37,331 nucleotides of DNA from Thermogemmatispora sp. (GTDB lineage: Bacteria > Chloroflexota > Ktedonobacteria > Ktedonobacterales > Ktedonobacteraceae), in NCBI RefSeq assembly GCF_019683635.1, contig NZ_JADGIA010000023.1, forward strand, positions 1 through 37,331. Reading direction: 5' to 3'. The notes beneath the pieces were generated by a model that made no database searches, was not told where the DNA came from, and worked only from the letters and a program-made list of their open reading frames with translations. The translations under genes and the position numbers were made by a program. Below are positions 1 through 8,159 of this stretch, in pieces (the stretch's first letter is position 1; each line of letters opens with the position of its first letter).

Positions 1-108
1 TTTGATATCTTTCATATTGTATAGACTATTATAATCTAATTATGAGTAAAGCACCATAATATCCTTATATAGTTGAAAAACATTTTTGTCATGAAAGGAG
101 GAAGCAAG
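1..108 (+). promoter_or_regulatory. AT-rich leader of the first lipoprotein gene
   Basis: The first 90 bases are much richer in A and T than the rest of the window. They hold a perfect TATAAT at 30-35, but I find no good -35 hexamer at normal spacing; TTGATA at 2-7 lies 22 bases upstream, which is too far. A strong Shine-Dalgarno sequence, AAAGGAGG, lies at 94-101 and sets the start of the downstream gene at 109. The stretch is probably a promoter region, but the exact promoter is uncertain and part of it may lie outside the window. Confidence 0.4.
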
Positions 109-978
109 ATGGGCGCTTTCAAACCGAGAGCTACCGCCTGGGCTGGTGCCTTGGGGGGGCTAGCGCTGCTGTTTGTGCTGGTGGCCTGTGGAGCCGCCAC
201 CCCTTCCAGCGGAGCGGCGCCGAACAGAACAGCGGTGGCGTCCACCTTTGCCAGTGTCGTCTTTAAGCACATGCCGACGGGGACGGCGCAGTTGATCTGG
301 ACACCCCAGGATCACAGCCTGACTGTTAAAGTCAGTATGCAGGGATTAGTGCCGGGCACCAGTCATCCGGCGCACATTCACAAAGGGAGCTGTCAGCGCC
401 CGGGGCCGGTTGTCTATCCCCTGCCGATGCTGCGTGCCGACGAGCATGGCCAGGCTAGTATTACCGCTGTCTTCAAGGGCGAGAGCGAGGGCATTCCCGC
501 GACTGGCTGGTATATCAACGTCCACAATGGGCCGACTGCCGTTACTGCGGCTCAGATTCAATCGATCTCCTGTGGCGACATCAGCAATCCAGCGAGTTCC
601 TCGCCCAAGAGTCGGCAACAGGTCACTGTGGCCCTGGGCGAAGATATTGCCCCCAACCAGGCTATCAAGGGGCAGGCTCAGCTTCGCCTGGAGGGGCGCA
701 TCCTCACTATTCACGTCGCCGTCAGCGGGTTGGCTCCTGACTCAACCCATGATTTCCAGCTGCATGCTGGCAGCTGCAGCAGCATGGGGCAGTCGCTCTA
801 TAATCTCCAGCCCCTGAAGGCCAATGCGCGTGGCGAGGCCGATGGCAGTCTGACGGTGAGAGGGATCAAAGCCATTCCTCCCAGTGGCTGGTATCTAGTC
901 CTCTATCAAGCTAGCGGGGCCTCGGTGGAGGCCAATAGCGATATCATTGCCTGTGGGGATGTAGTTCCCGCTATCTAA
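109..978 (+). CDS. lipoprotein with two CHRD/Cu-Zn SOD-like repeats
   Basis: Predicted exported lipoprotein of 289 residues. The start at 109 is chosen because AAAGGAGG ends seven bases upstream; in-frame TTG (73) and ATG (91) codons lie further upstream. A signal peptide ends in a lipobox, LVAC, with the lipidated cysteine at residue 27. Two copies of a roughly 110-residue beta-rich unit follow, at about 50-158 and 175-288. Each has an H-x-GSC segment near its start, a GW-Y segment in the middle and a CGD near its end (Cys94/Cys155 and Cys223/Cys282), so one disulfide per repeat is likely. The first repeat has HIH (89-91), resembling metal-binding histidines of superoxide-dismutase-like or CHRD domains; the second has lost part of this. 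Role unknown; extracytoplasmic metal binding or redox protection is a guess from fold resemblance. Confidence 0.7.
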   Translation: MGAFKPRATAWAGALGGLALLFVLVACGAATPSSGAAPNRTAVASTFASVVFKHMPTGTAQLIWTPQDHSLTVKVSMQGLVPGTSHPAHIHKGSCQRPGPVVYPLPMLRADEHGQASITAVFKGESEGIPATGWYINVHNGPTAVTAAQIQSISCGDISNPASSSPKSRQQVTVALGEDIAPNQAIKGQAQLRLEGRILTIHVAVSGLAPDSTHDFQLHAGSCSSMGQSLYNLQPLKANARGEADGSLTVRGIKAIPPSGWYLVLYQASGASVEANSDIIACGDVVPAI

Positions 979-1025
979 GCGCACTGCTTACTGCTATGCG
1001 TGCGGAGAGGGCAAGCCGCGGACAT

Positions 1026-1073
1026 AGCCAGCCACGGTCAGGCGACCACCACCGGCTGTGTCACTGGCTGGCT
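1026..1073 (+). terminator. inverted repeat between convergent genes, likely terminator
   Basis: A perfect 9-bp inverted repeat, AGCCAGCCA at 1026-1034 and TGGCTGGCT at 1065-1073, lies between the convergent lipoprotein and protease genes. On the plus strand it is followed by a pyrimidine-rich stretch ending in TTGTTTTC. The 30-base loop is long, so this is a probable rather than classic terminator. Confidence 0.45.
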
Positions 1074-1111
1074 CTCTCTCGTTGTTTTCTAGCTACCAGA
1101 CACGCCCTTGC

Positions 1112-2002
1112 TCAGGCAGGGGCCGCTTTCGTCTGCAGGCCCGCCTTGAGACGACCGCTCAGCATGAGCCAGAAGGCCAGACAGCCCAGCAGGAGAATGG
1201 CAAGTACCCCGTTGTAGGCAACTACGAAGAACTGCGAGTTGCCGGCGAAGAGCATCACGCTGAGGCTCCCTCCGATAGTGTTGGTGGCGGCATGGGCCAG
1301 ACTGCTAGCCCAGATGCTGCCGCTGCTGAGGCGCAACCAGCCGAAGATGATCGACAGCACGATCGTGAACACGATGAACAGCATCGCCCCCCACCAGGGA
1401 TTAGGGTAGCCCTCATAGCCCATGAAGATCAGGGGCAGATGCCAGCAACCCCAGATCACCCCCGTGACAATAGCTGCTAGCTTGGGGCGTCCCACGAAGA
1501 GGCGCAGCTGCAGATAGCTACGCCAGCCAAATTCTTCGCCCCAGAGTACCGGTGTGGCTATCACAGCTGAGATCAGTAATTGAAGCAGCAACACAGGCCA
1601 CAGGGCCGGTGGCAAAGGCCCGGTGCGAACCGTGGGAGCATAGAGCTTGAGGAAATGCTGCAGGGTGAAATCTGGCCTGGCTATGCCAAGAAGTAAACTA
1701 GCGCTGACAATCAAGCTCGTGTTAATGAGCGGTAGCAGAAGAGCAATCAGGTAGTAGCGCCACTTTCCTCCGCGCAGCGAGAGCCGCAAGCCAGCGTCGC
1801 TCAGTCCTTCACGTGTCACCCACAAGCGCACGATCAAGGCCGCGATGGCTGGCATAAAACCGCCGGGCAAGAGAATCAGCTGAAAGAAGGGGCTGTTGAC
1901 GGCTATTCTCGTAAGCATGCCCAAACCACTCCAGCAGAGCCAGGCCCCTACGAAGGTGATCAGCAGGTAAACGACGATTCCTGTTCGCTGGCTCTTCTCC
2001 AT
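1112..2002 (-). CDS. CPBP family intramembrane metalloprotease
   Basis: Multi-pass membrane protein of about 296 residues in the CPBP (CAAX protease/Abi) family. The diagnostic motifs are present in order: EE-x3-R (E156, E157, R161), a WH-x-P helix with H188, and H-x3-N (H237, N241). These form the membrane-embedded metal site of Rce1-like proteases, so it is probably active. The start at 2002 is preceded by a purine-rich AAGGAGAAAG; an in-frame ATG at 2029 would add nine basic residues and cannot be excluded. The gene runs divergently from the GntR regulator, whose operator lies less than 100 bp away, so co-regulation is possible. Bacterial CPBP proteins serve in bacteriocin maturation or immunity, toxin resistance and anti-sigma cleavage; the substrate here is unknown. 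Confidence 0.85.
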   Translation of the reverse strand: MEKSQRTGIVVYLLITFVGAWLCWSGLGMLTRIAVNSPFFQLILLPGGFMPAIAALIVRLWVTREGLSDAGLRLSLRGGKWRYYLIALLLPLINTSLIVSASLLLGIARPDFTLQHFLKLYAPTVRTGPLPPALWPVLLLQLLISAVIATPVLWGEEFGWRSYLQLRLFVGRPKLAAIVTGVIWGCWHLPLIFMGYEGYPNPWWGAMLFIVFTIVLSIIFGWLRLSSGSIWASSLAHAATNTIGGSLSVMLFAGNSQFFVVAYNGVLAILLLGCLAFWLMLSGRLKAGLQTKAAPA

Positions 2003-2048
2003 GATGGCGCTCTTTCTCCTTTCCTTCATCCCCTTGTCAACCTGGGGA

Positions 2049-2077
2049 TTGCCTCTTTGTGCTATTTGTTATATAAT
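2049..2077 (+). promoter_or_regulatory. sigma-A type promoter of the GntR regulator gene
   Basis: A -35 hexamer TTGCCT at 2049-2054 and a perfect -10 TATAAT at 2072-2077 are separated by 17 bases. The predicted transcription start is near 2084, giving a leader of about 25 bases before the ATG at 2109. The -10 box lies inside the operator-like inverted repeat at 2065-2089. Confidence 0.7.
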
Positions 2078-2089
2078 AGATATAACAAA
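2065..2089. promoter_or_regulatory. 25-bp inverted repeat, probable GntR/YtrA operator
   Basis: Perfect 10-bp arms, TTTGTTATAT at 2065-2074 and ATATAACAAA at 2080-2089, flank a 5-base centre. The repeat covers the -10 box and probable transcription start of the regulator gene and lies 62 bp from the divergent protease gene. Size, symmetry and position fit a dimeric GntR-family repressor controlling its own transcription. The binding protein is inferred from position only. Confidence 0.7.
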
Positions 2090-2108
2090 AAGTCAAGGCG
2101 AGCTGGCG

Positions 2109-2489
2109 ATGTTGATCTTCATCGAACCCGAGAGCGAGAAGCCGATCTACCAACAGATTCGCGATCAGATCGTTGAGGGAATTGCCCGCGGCGAGCTGCC
2201 GCCGGGGACGGGGCTGCCATCGATCCGGCAGTTAGCTGCCGATTTCGGCATTAATCTGCACACTGTCAACAAAGCCTACGAGCTGCTGGAGCGCGAGGGC
2301 TTTCTGCAGGTGAGGCGCAAGACGGGGGCGGTGGTCCAGCCACGCGGTCGCCTGGCCGAGGATTGGGAGGCGCGCCTGCGCACGCTGCTGGCGGAGGCGC
2401 TCGCTCAGGGGCTGCCCGCTGAAGAGATTCTGGTGCGTTGTCAGCGCGTGCTGGCTACACTGACTGATCACGAACAGCCCGATCGGTAG
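2109..2489 (+). CDS. GntR family (YtrA subfamily) transcriptional regulator
   Basis: Short GntR regulator of 126 residues, the usual YtrA-subfamily size. Residues 11-76 form the winged helix-turn-helix (KPIYQQI at the start, then LPSIRQLA, HTVNKAY and the EREGF wing). Residues about 84-118 form the short helical dimerisation tail; there is no large ligand domain. The start at 2109 gives the family's typical N-terminus and lies about 25 bases after the predicted transcription start; its Shine-Dalgarno (AAGGCGAG) is weak. The next gene, a DUF1648 membrane protein, follows after 42 bases and is probably cotranscribed, a common arrangement for this subfamily. It most likely represses its own operon through the inverted repeat at 2065-2089. 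Confidence 0.9.
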   Translation: MLIFIEPESEKPIYQQIRDQIVEGIARGELPPGTGLPSIRQLAADFGINLHTVNKAYELLEREGFLQVRRKTGAVVQPRGRLAEDWEARLRTLLAEALAQGLPAEEILVRCQRVLATLTDHEQPDR

Positions 2490-2531
2490 CTAGCTCAGCA
2501 GGAAGGAGAAAGAAGGAAAAGCGTAGAAGCC

Positions 2532-3641
2532 ATGAATGCTCTTTACACCTGTATCAATGTTCTCATGCTCATCTGGCTAGTCATGATCTGCTGGCTCTGG
2601 CCGGATCTAGCCTTGCCAACCTTACCTTTCGGCGTGCGTGTCCCGCCGACGCATGTGAACGAACCGGTGATTGCGCAGTCCCGGCAATGCTATCACCGGG
2701 TGCTCCTGCTGACAGGGCTGGCCGGGTTGCTGGTCCTCCTGCTAGTGGCCTTCTTCTTACCGCTGTGGGGGCAGATCTGGGCCATGCTCGGTGTGCTGTT
2801 AGGGACAGTTGCCATCGCGGGCATCAGCTACGCTCTGCTAAATCTGAGGCTCCGGCGTATCAAAGAGCGGGAAGGCTGGTATGCCGGTCTGCGCCAGGCG
2901 GTTGCGGTAGAGGTTGGAGTCTCCGAGCAGCGCAGCTGGCCCTCGCCCTTCTGGCTTGGGCTGGATCTCCTGCTGCTGGTGGCGCTCTGGGTTGTGACGG
3001 TCGTACGTTATCCGCTTCTGCCGGAGCGCATCCCCCTTCATTTTGGCCCTGACGGTCAGGTGAATCGCTGGGGCGGAAAGCAGGAGCTACTCTTGTTCTC
3101 CTTGCTTGCCCTGGCGCTCAATATTCTGCTCCTTGGGTTGGCGCTCGCGCTGCCTGTGAGGAGCCGGCAGCTCGACCCTGCTGACCCAGAGCAAGCGCGT
3201 CGCGATCGGCAGCGCAGGCAGCAGGCCCTACGCAATCTGCTGGCCTCTGTGTTGGGGATCGTGAATCTCTGCTTTTTGCTGATCCTCTTACTGCTCACGC
3301 AGATCATTCCGCCAACGAATCTCAATGTGATGCTCATGGTAGTCCTGCTGCTGATGCTGCTCCTTGGGCTGGGGGGACTGATGGTCTTTTATCTGGTCCG
3401 CGCCAGGCCCTCCCAGGTCTACGCCCTGCGCACAAACTATGTGGCGCGCGACGACGATCGCTACTGGAAAGGAGGCCTGGTTTACATCAACCGCGATGAT
3501 CCAGCGCTGTTTGTAGAAAGGCGCTTAGGAATGGGCTGGACTGTTAATCTAGGCCATCCACTTGGCGTAGCGTTGTTGCTGGCCATCCTGCTCGTGGTGG
3601 TTGCTGCTCTGCTGCTTGGTCTCTTGGTTGGGCAGCGCTGA
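2532..3641 (+). CDS. DUF1648/DUF5808 multi-pass membrane protein
   Basis: Integral membrane protein of 369 residues with about eight hydrophobic segments. A DUF1648 (SdpI-related) signature lies at residues 160-181, where a loop reading P-x-x-IP-x-H, then G and NRWG precedes the next helix. A second conserved block near 301-341 (RYWKGG-x3-NRDDP, then ERR-x-GMGWT-x-N) matches DUF5808. In other bacteria such proteins are paired with YtrA-type GntR regulators; the characterised relative SdpI gives immunity to a toxic peptide. Here the GntR regulator lies directly upstream and a CPBP protease is divergent, so a role in resistance to membrane-active compounds is plausible but not shown. Confidence 0.8.
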   Translation: MNALYTCINVLMLIWLVMICWLWPDLALPTLPFGVRVPPTHVNEPVIAQSRQCYHRVLLLTGLAGLLVLLLVAFFLPLWGQIWAMLGVLLGTVAIAGISYALLNLRLRRIKEREGWYAGLRQAVAVEVGVSEQRSWPSPFWLGLDLLLLVALWVVTVVRYPLLPERIPLHFGPDGQVNRWGGKQELLLFSLLALALNILLLGLALALPVRSRQLDPADPEQARRDRQRRQQALRNLLASVLGIVNLCFLLILLLLTQIIPPTNLNVMLMVVLLLMLLLGLGGLMVFYLVRARPSQVYALRTNYVARDDDRYWKGGLVYINRDDPALFVERRLGMGWTVNLGHPLGVALLLAILLVVVAALLLGLLVGQR

Positions 3642-3673
3642 CGGAACGTCAGAAAGGGCTGGGACAGGCTATG

Positions 3674-3682
3674 TGCTACAAT
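3674..3682 (+). promoter_or_regulatory. extended -10 element before the AGPS-like gene
   Basis: TGC followed by TACAAT forms an extended -10 element (TG at 3674-3675, hexamer 3677-3682). No recognisable -35 box lies 16-18 bases upstream. It sits 67 bases before the start of the flavoprotein gene. Confidence 0.4.
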
Positions 3683-3749
3683 CAAGAGAAGGGGGCTGGG
3701 CTTGCCAACCCGCCCGCTTTCCAGCCTTTCCTGCGTCAGGAGCAGAAGC

Positions 3750-5372
3750 ATGAGCCCGAGACGGCGCAAATTCTGGGGCTGGGGCTATGAGGGGGACATC
3801 CTCAGTGAGGAGGAACTGAACTGGCTAGAAGGGACATGGGCGCCCTTCTTCGGCATAGAGCAATTCGAGGTCACCCCGCCGCCAACGGTGGAAGAGGTTG
3901 ATCTGCCTCCTCCGCGCCTGAGCGTTCCCTCTCAGCTCGCGGCCATTTGTACTACGGAACCCTATGAACGACTGCGCCATGCCTATGGCGCTTCTTTCCC
4001 CGACTCTGCCCGCGCCTTTGCGCGCGACTTTTCTCATCCACCCGATGTGGTGGCCTATCCGCGCGACGTTCAAGAGATCACAGCCCTGCTCGACTGGTGC
4101 TATGCCCAGGATATTGTCGCCATCCCCTTTGGCGGAGGCACGAGCGTCGTAGGCGGTGTCGAACCACCGCCAGTGGCGGAACGGGTGCTGACTATTGATC
4201 TGACGCGCATGCAGCGCGTGCTGGCCATAGATGAAGCATCACAGGTGGCGCTGATCGAGGCTGGCGCTGCCGGCCCAGTGCTGGAGGAGCAGCTGCGGCC
4301 CGGCGGCTGGACGCTGCGCTTTTTCCCTCAGTCCTTTGAGTTTTCGACTCTCGGGGGCTGGATCGCTACGCGCGCTGGTGGCCACTTTGCAACCCTGGCG
4401 ACGCACATCGACGACCTGGTCGAGAGTGTCGAGTTGGTCACACCGCGCGGACTGATCGTCTCACCGCGCTTCCCTGCCTCGGGGGCTGGGCCCGACCCGC
4501 TGCGGCTCTGGCTTGGTTCTGAAGGTATTTTTGGTCTAATCACGCGCGCCTGGGTGCGCATTGTGAGGCGTCCGCGCTTTCGTGCCTCGGCCAGCGTGCG
4601 CTTTGAGGAGTTCGAAAAGGCCAGCGAGGCGGTGCGTGCCATTGCTCAGGCCGGTCTTTATCCTGCGAACTGTCGCCTGCTTGACCCCTGGGAGAGCCTG
4701 GGCAGTGGCCTGGGCAATGGCACGCAGGCGTTCCTGGTGCTGACCTTTGAGTCGGCGGACCATGCGCTTGATCCCTGGCTACGGCGTGCGCTTGAACTGT
4801 GTGCCGACTATGGGGGGGTCGTGGAGTCGCAGGCGAGCGAGAGCGGCCAGGGGGAAAGCCATCGTCAGGGATCTGCTGGCCGCTGGCGCCAGCGTTTTTT
4901 GCGCATGCCCTGGTATCGGGAGGCCATGACGGCGCGCGGCATCATCTCGGATACCTTTGAGACCGCTGTGACCTGGGAGCGCTTTCCTCGCCTGTATGAG
5001 CAGGTACGCCTCACTACTGCGCAGGCTATTCGCGAAGTGACCGGCAAGGCCGGCTGGGTCAGTTGCCGCCTAACGCATGTCTATCCCGATGGGGCGGCAG
5101 CCTACTTCACCTTCTGCGCCCTTGGGAAGAAGGAAGCTCTGGTACCGCAGTTCTGGGAGATCAAGCGCGCGGCCCTGAATGCTGTGACCGAGCATGGGGG
5201 GACGATTACCCACCATCATGCCGTTGGACGAGATCATCGCCCCTGGTACGATCGTGAGCGGCCCATGCTTTTTGCCGAGGCCCTGCGCGCGACCAAGCAA
5301 ACACTCGATCCGCGCTGGTTGCTCAATCCCGGCGTGCTGCTGGACCCGCCTTCTGGTCCTGGCGTGATATAG
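3750..5372 (+). CDS. FAD-binding oxidase, alkylglycerone-phosphate synthase-like
   Basis: Flavoprotein of 540 residues in the vanillyl-alcohol oxidase/FAD_binding_4 superfamily. The start at 3750 follows AGGAG and gives the N-terminus KFWGWGY, which resembles the KW-x-GWGY of eukaryotic alkyldihydroxyacetonephosphate synthase (AGPS). The FAD-binding loop IPFGGGTSVVGG lies at 125-136, an EFSTLGGWIATRAGG segment at 197-211, GSEGIFG near 256-262, and a triple-histidine motif HHH at 488-490 as in AGPS active sites. AGPS swaps the acyl chain of acyl-DHAP for a fatty alcohol, the ether-forming step of ether-lipid synthesis. Homologues annotated as D-lactate or glycolate oxidases are the main alternative, but the N-terminal WGWGY and the HHH favour AGPS. 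The downstream dehydrogenase gene may belong to the same lipid pathway. Confidence 0.8.
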   Translation: MSPRRRKFWGWGYEGDILSEEELNWLEGTWAPFFGIEQFEVTPPPTVEEVDLPPPRLSVPSQLAAICTTEPYERLRHAYGASFPDSARAFARDFSHPPDVVAYPRDVQEITALLDWCYAQDIVAIPFGGGTSVVGGVEPPPVAERVLTIDLTRMQRVLAIDEASQVALIEAGAAGPVLEEQLRPGGWTLRFFPQSFEFSTLGGWIATRAGGHFATLATHIDDLVESVELVTPRGLIVSPRFPASGAGPDPLRLWLGSEGIFGLITRAWVRIVRRPRFRASASVRFEEFEKASEAVRAIAQAGLYPANCRLLDPWESLGSGLGNGTQAFLVLTFESADHALDPWLRRALELCADYGGVVESQASESGQGESHRQGSAGRWRQRFLRMPWYREAMTARGIISDTFETAVTWERFPRLYEQVRLTTAQAIREVTGKAGWVSCRLTHVYPDGAAAYFTFCALGKKEALVPQFWEIKRAALNAVTEHGGTITHHHAVGRDHRPWYDRERPMLFAEALRATKQTLDPRWLLNPGVLLDPPSGPGVI

Positions 5373-5478
5373 TAGTAGTTATAAAAGGGCAACGGATGCC
5401 AGGCCAGCGTAGAGGCGGGGCCGGCCCCTGCTGAGGCCCTTAAGCCTCGACTCACCTCCCTACCCGGCAGGTATCAGA

Positions 5479-5490
5479 ACCTTGCAAGGT
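5479..5490. promoter_or_regulatory. 12-bp perfect palindrome upstream of the dehydrogenase gene
   Basis: ACCTTGCAAGGT is a perfect palindrome in the 253-bp gap between the AGPS-like and dehydrogenase genes, 135 bases before the GTG start. It could be an operator for a dimeric regulator. The rest of the gap shows no clear promoter. Confidence 0.3.
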
Positions 5491-5625
5491 ATAAGCCCAT
5501 TATAGCGTGAAAAATGAAGTGAGGTGGATGAAAGGAGCAGAAGAGTAGGCGGTGAGGTGAGGGAGCACCGACTCGGCCTGGCGTCCACGACCAACGTGTG
5601 AAAGCAATGACGAGGGAGTATCAAC

Positions 5626-6399
5626 GTGGAACTCAGTGGCAAAAGCGTCATGGTGACGGGAGGCGCCTCCGGACTGGGGGCGGCCTGTGTGCGGCTCTTT
5701 AGCCAGAGCGGTGCGCGTGTGCTCATCGCCGATATTAACAGTGAAGGTGGCCAAAAACTCGCCCAGGAGATCGGTTCTGCGGCGCGCTTTGTGCTAGCCA
5801 ACGTTGTCGACGAGGCTTCAGTGCAAGCTGCTCTCAAAGAGGCTCAAGAGGCCTTCGGCGGCCTGCACGTCCTTGTCAACTGTGCCGGCATTGGCCTCGC
5901 CGAGCGCACGCTTGGGAAGCACGGTCCTCATAGCCTTGAAGCCTTCACTCGTGTCATCCAGGTCAATCTGATCGGCACTTTCAATGCTCTGCGGCTGGCA
6001 GCGCAGGTCATGAGCAATAACGAGCCGAACACTGAAGGTGAGCGCGGAGTCATCATCAATACAGCGTCAGTAGCTGCTTTCGATGGGCAGATTGGCCAGG
6101 CGGCCTATTCGGCTTCCAAGGGGGGGATTGTCGGTATGACGCTCCCTGTCGCTCGCGACCTGGCGCGCAATGGCATTCGCGTTGTCACTATTGCTCCTGG
6201 TATCTTTGACACACCGCTGATGGCGGCGCTTCCTGAACCGGCGCGCGTCTCCCTCCTGCAGCAGGCGCCGTTCCCGCCGCGGCTGGGCAAACCAGAAGAA
6301 TATGCTCTGCTAGCCCGCCACATTGTCGAGAATCCAATGCTTAACGGCGAGGTCATTCGCCTCGATGGCGCCATTCGCCTCCCCTATCTGATCCGTTAA
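5626..6399 (+). CDS. SDR family 3-hydroxyacyl-CoA dehydrogenase (HSD10-like)
   Basis: Classical short-chain dehydrogenase/reductase of 257 residues starting at a GTG that follows GGGAG at 5614-5618. The NAD-binding TGGASGLG lies at 11-18, NCAG at 85-88, the catalytic Ser at 148, and Tyr161 and Lys165 in YSASK. The segment around the active site ([20 protein letters not shown]) and the C-terminus ([13 protein letters not shown]) match the HSD17B10 type, which oxidises (S)-3-hydroxyacyl-CoA with NAD in beta-oxidation. These features separate it from FabG-type reductases. It is on the same strand as the AGPS-like gene and could share its transcript. The next gene is convergent, with a strong hairpin between them. 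Confidence 0.88.
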   Translation: MELSGKSVMVTGGASGLGAACVRLFSQSGARVLIADINSEGGQKLAQEIGSAARFVLANVVDEASVQAALKEAQEAFGGLHVLVNCAGIGLAERTLGKHGPHSLEAFTRVIQVNLIGTFNALRLAAQVMSNNEPNTEGERGVIINTASVAAFDGQIGQAAYSASKGGIVGMTLPVARDLARNGIRVVTIAPGIFDTPLMAALPEPARVSLLQQAPFPPRLGKPEEYALLARHIVENPMLNGEVIRLDGAIRLPYLIR

Positions 6400-6415
6400 G
6401 GAAAGGAGCTGAAAA

Positions 6416-6473
6416 GGAGGGAGCCGCTTTTCTTCGGGAGGCTGACAGCGTGTCCTCCTAAGCGGCTCCTTCC
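6416..6473 (-). terminator. bidirectional terminator hairpin between SDR and histidine kinase genes
   Basis: A 14-bp stem pairs 6416-6429 with 6460-6473 (one G-U pair) and encloses a second GGAGG/CCTCC stem (6437-6441 with 6454-6458). On the minus strand the stem is followed by TTTTC, so it best serves the histidine kinase gene, whose stop codon lies inside the right arm. It may also stop transcripts from the convergent dehydrogenase gene. Confidence 0.65.
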
Positions 6474-8047
6474 CTGCTCTCTGTCTGTTGTGTAGGTTGG
6501 CTGGTCCCCTCGGTGGGCGCAGCCAGCGGCAAGGTGAACCAGAAGGTCGAGCCAACTCCCTCGCAGCTCTCAACACCAACCTCGCCGCCCTGCTGCTGAA
6601 TGAGACGCCGACTGATGTACAGGCCCAGCCCAAGGCTGGCTCCGGCGTTCTGATAGGGGCGAATGCCAGGCACCTGATAGAAGCGCTCCCAGATGTGCCC
6701 GCGAGCCTCATCGGGTAGACCCGGGCCCGCATCGCGCACCCAACAGCGCGCAACAATAGCGCTGCGCTCTATCCCCACCTCGATCGGCTGCTCCGGCGGC
6801 GAATACTTCAGCGCGTTCGTGAGATAGTTATGGACCACCTGCTCGATACGATCGCGGTCGATATAAACAAAAAGAGGCTCCTTCTCAGGTAATTTGAGCG
6901 TAATCACGCGCTGCGGAAAAGCCAGCTGCAAATCCTGGACTGTCTCGCGCACAATCTCCACCAGGTCCCAGTGGGCCAGGCGCAGCTCCAGCCTCTCATC
7001 CTGGTTGCGTGACATCTCCAGCAAATCATTGATCAAACGGTTCTGACGGCGTAGGTGTTGCTCGCCGCGCTCTAGTAGGCCCTGAGCCTGCTCAAGGAGC
7101 TGGAGGCGTGTCTCCTCATCCAACTCCGTCGAGCGTGCTAGCCGTTGCAGCAAACGGCGCGCAAGCTGAATATTACCCAGCAAGGCCGTCAGCGGCGTCT
7201 TCAATTCATGAGTGGCCAGGCTCAAAAAAGCATCGCGCTGGCGCTCAAGTGCTGTTTGCTTGCTGATATCGAGCATAGTGCCGATATAGCCAGCGAACTG
7301 GAGGCTGGCATCGTTGTAAGGAGTGGTACGAACCAGCATATCGTGATACTCGCCATCGGCTCCCAAGAGGCGAAACTCGGTCTCGTAAGGCTGCCGGGCG
7401 CTCAAGGCCATCTGCCAGTGCTCCAGCACTCGTCGGCGATCGGACGGATGGAGCGCCGCGGTCCATTGCCAGCCCTGACACTGCTCTACGGGGCGGCCAG
7501 TAAATTGCTGCCAGGTCGTATTGAAATAGAGAGCAGCCCCCGTCGTATCGGTTTGCCAGATAATAATAGGAGCGTGTTCAGCCAGACTGCGGAAACGCTC
7601 TTCGCTGGCCTTGAGAGCCGCCTCGGCCTGTTTGCGCTCTGTGATATCGCGTGAAATTGCCAACAAACAGGAGATGCGCCCTTCATGATCAAGAAAAGGC
7701 GTGATTGTCACCTGCCACCAGCGGGGGGTTCCCTTCATGGTTGGACAGAAGCCCTCGAAATGCCCCACTCGTCCGGCGCGGGCCTCTGCCAGAGCCTGCT
7801 CGGCCAGGAGGCGCCCCTCGCCCGACCAGAAAGTCACCCACTCGCTATTGAGGCAGCTGGCGACATCCTCGATCTCCAAAGCGCGGATACCGCCCTGATT
7901 GAGCCAGAGCAAGTGACCCTCGTGATCTAACAGCTTAATGCAGTCAGGACTCTGATCGATAATTTCGCGAGTATGACTCTCCTGCAGCAGTTGCTCGATA
8001 GAAGGACCTCTGGCGGGAGGTCCCTCCTCTGGAAACGTTCCAGCCAT
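6458..8047 (-). CDS. soluble PAS-PAS sensor histidine kinase
   Basis: Histidine kinase of 529 residues without membrane segments, so a cytoplasmic sensor. Two PAS domains span about 25-138 and 145-265; the first ends in the typical DITERK linker. The HisKA helix carries the phospho-accepting His280 in ATHELKTPL. The ATPase domain shows an N box (N411 in LTNALKY), the G1 box DAGPG (439-443) and the G2 box LGLGL near 472-476. The start codon at 8047 is preceded by GAGGAG. No response regulator gene is adjacent; the OmpR-type regulator at 13284 has its own partner, so this kinase looks orphan. Its signal cannot be read from the sequence. It lies 112 bases downstream of the MscS-like gene on the same strand and could be cotranscribed with it. 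Confidence 0.93.
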   Translation of the reverse strand: MAGTFPEEGPPARGPSIEQLLQESHTREIIDQSPDCIKLLDHEGHLLWLNQGGIRALEIEDVASCLNSEWVTFWSGEGRLLAEQALAEARAGRVGHFEGFCPTMKGTPRWWQVTITPFLDHEGRISCLLAISRDITERKQAEAALKASEERFRSLAEHAPIIIWQTDTTGAALYFNTTWQQFTGRPVEQCQGWQWTAALHPSDRRRVLEHWQMALSARQPYETEFRLLGADGEYHDMLVRTTPYNDASLQFAGYIGTMLDISKQTALERQRDAFLSLATHELKTPLTALLGNIQLARRLLQRLARSTELDEETRLQLLEQAQGLLERGEQHLRRQNRLINDLLEMSRNQDERLELRLAHWDLVEIVRETVQDLQLAFPQRVITLKLPEKEPLFVYIDRDRIEQVVHNYLTNALKYSPPEQPIEVGIERSAIVARCWVRDAGPGLPDEARGHIWERFYQVPGIRPYQNAGASLGLGLYISRRLIQQQGGEVGVESCEGVGSTFWFTLPLAAPTEGTSQPTQQTESREGAA

Positions 8048-8159
8048 TGTGGCTACTCCTCTTTACCCGAGCGATCTGAATCCAGGTCATAACGCTCTTC
8101 ATTATGCCACTATTTTCGCTCGTTGTGGATTTTTCTCGGGTCTGCTCATGCCCACCCTC

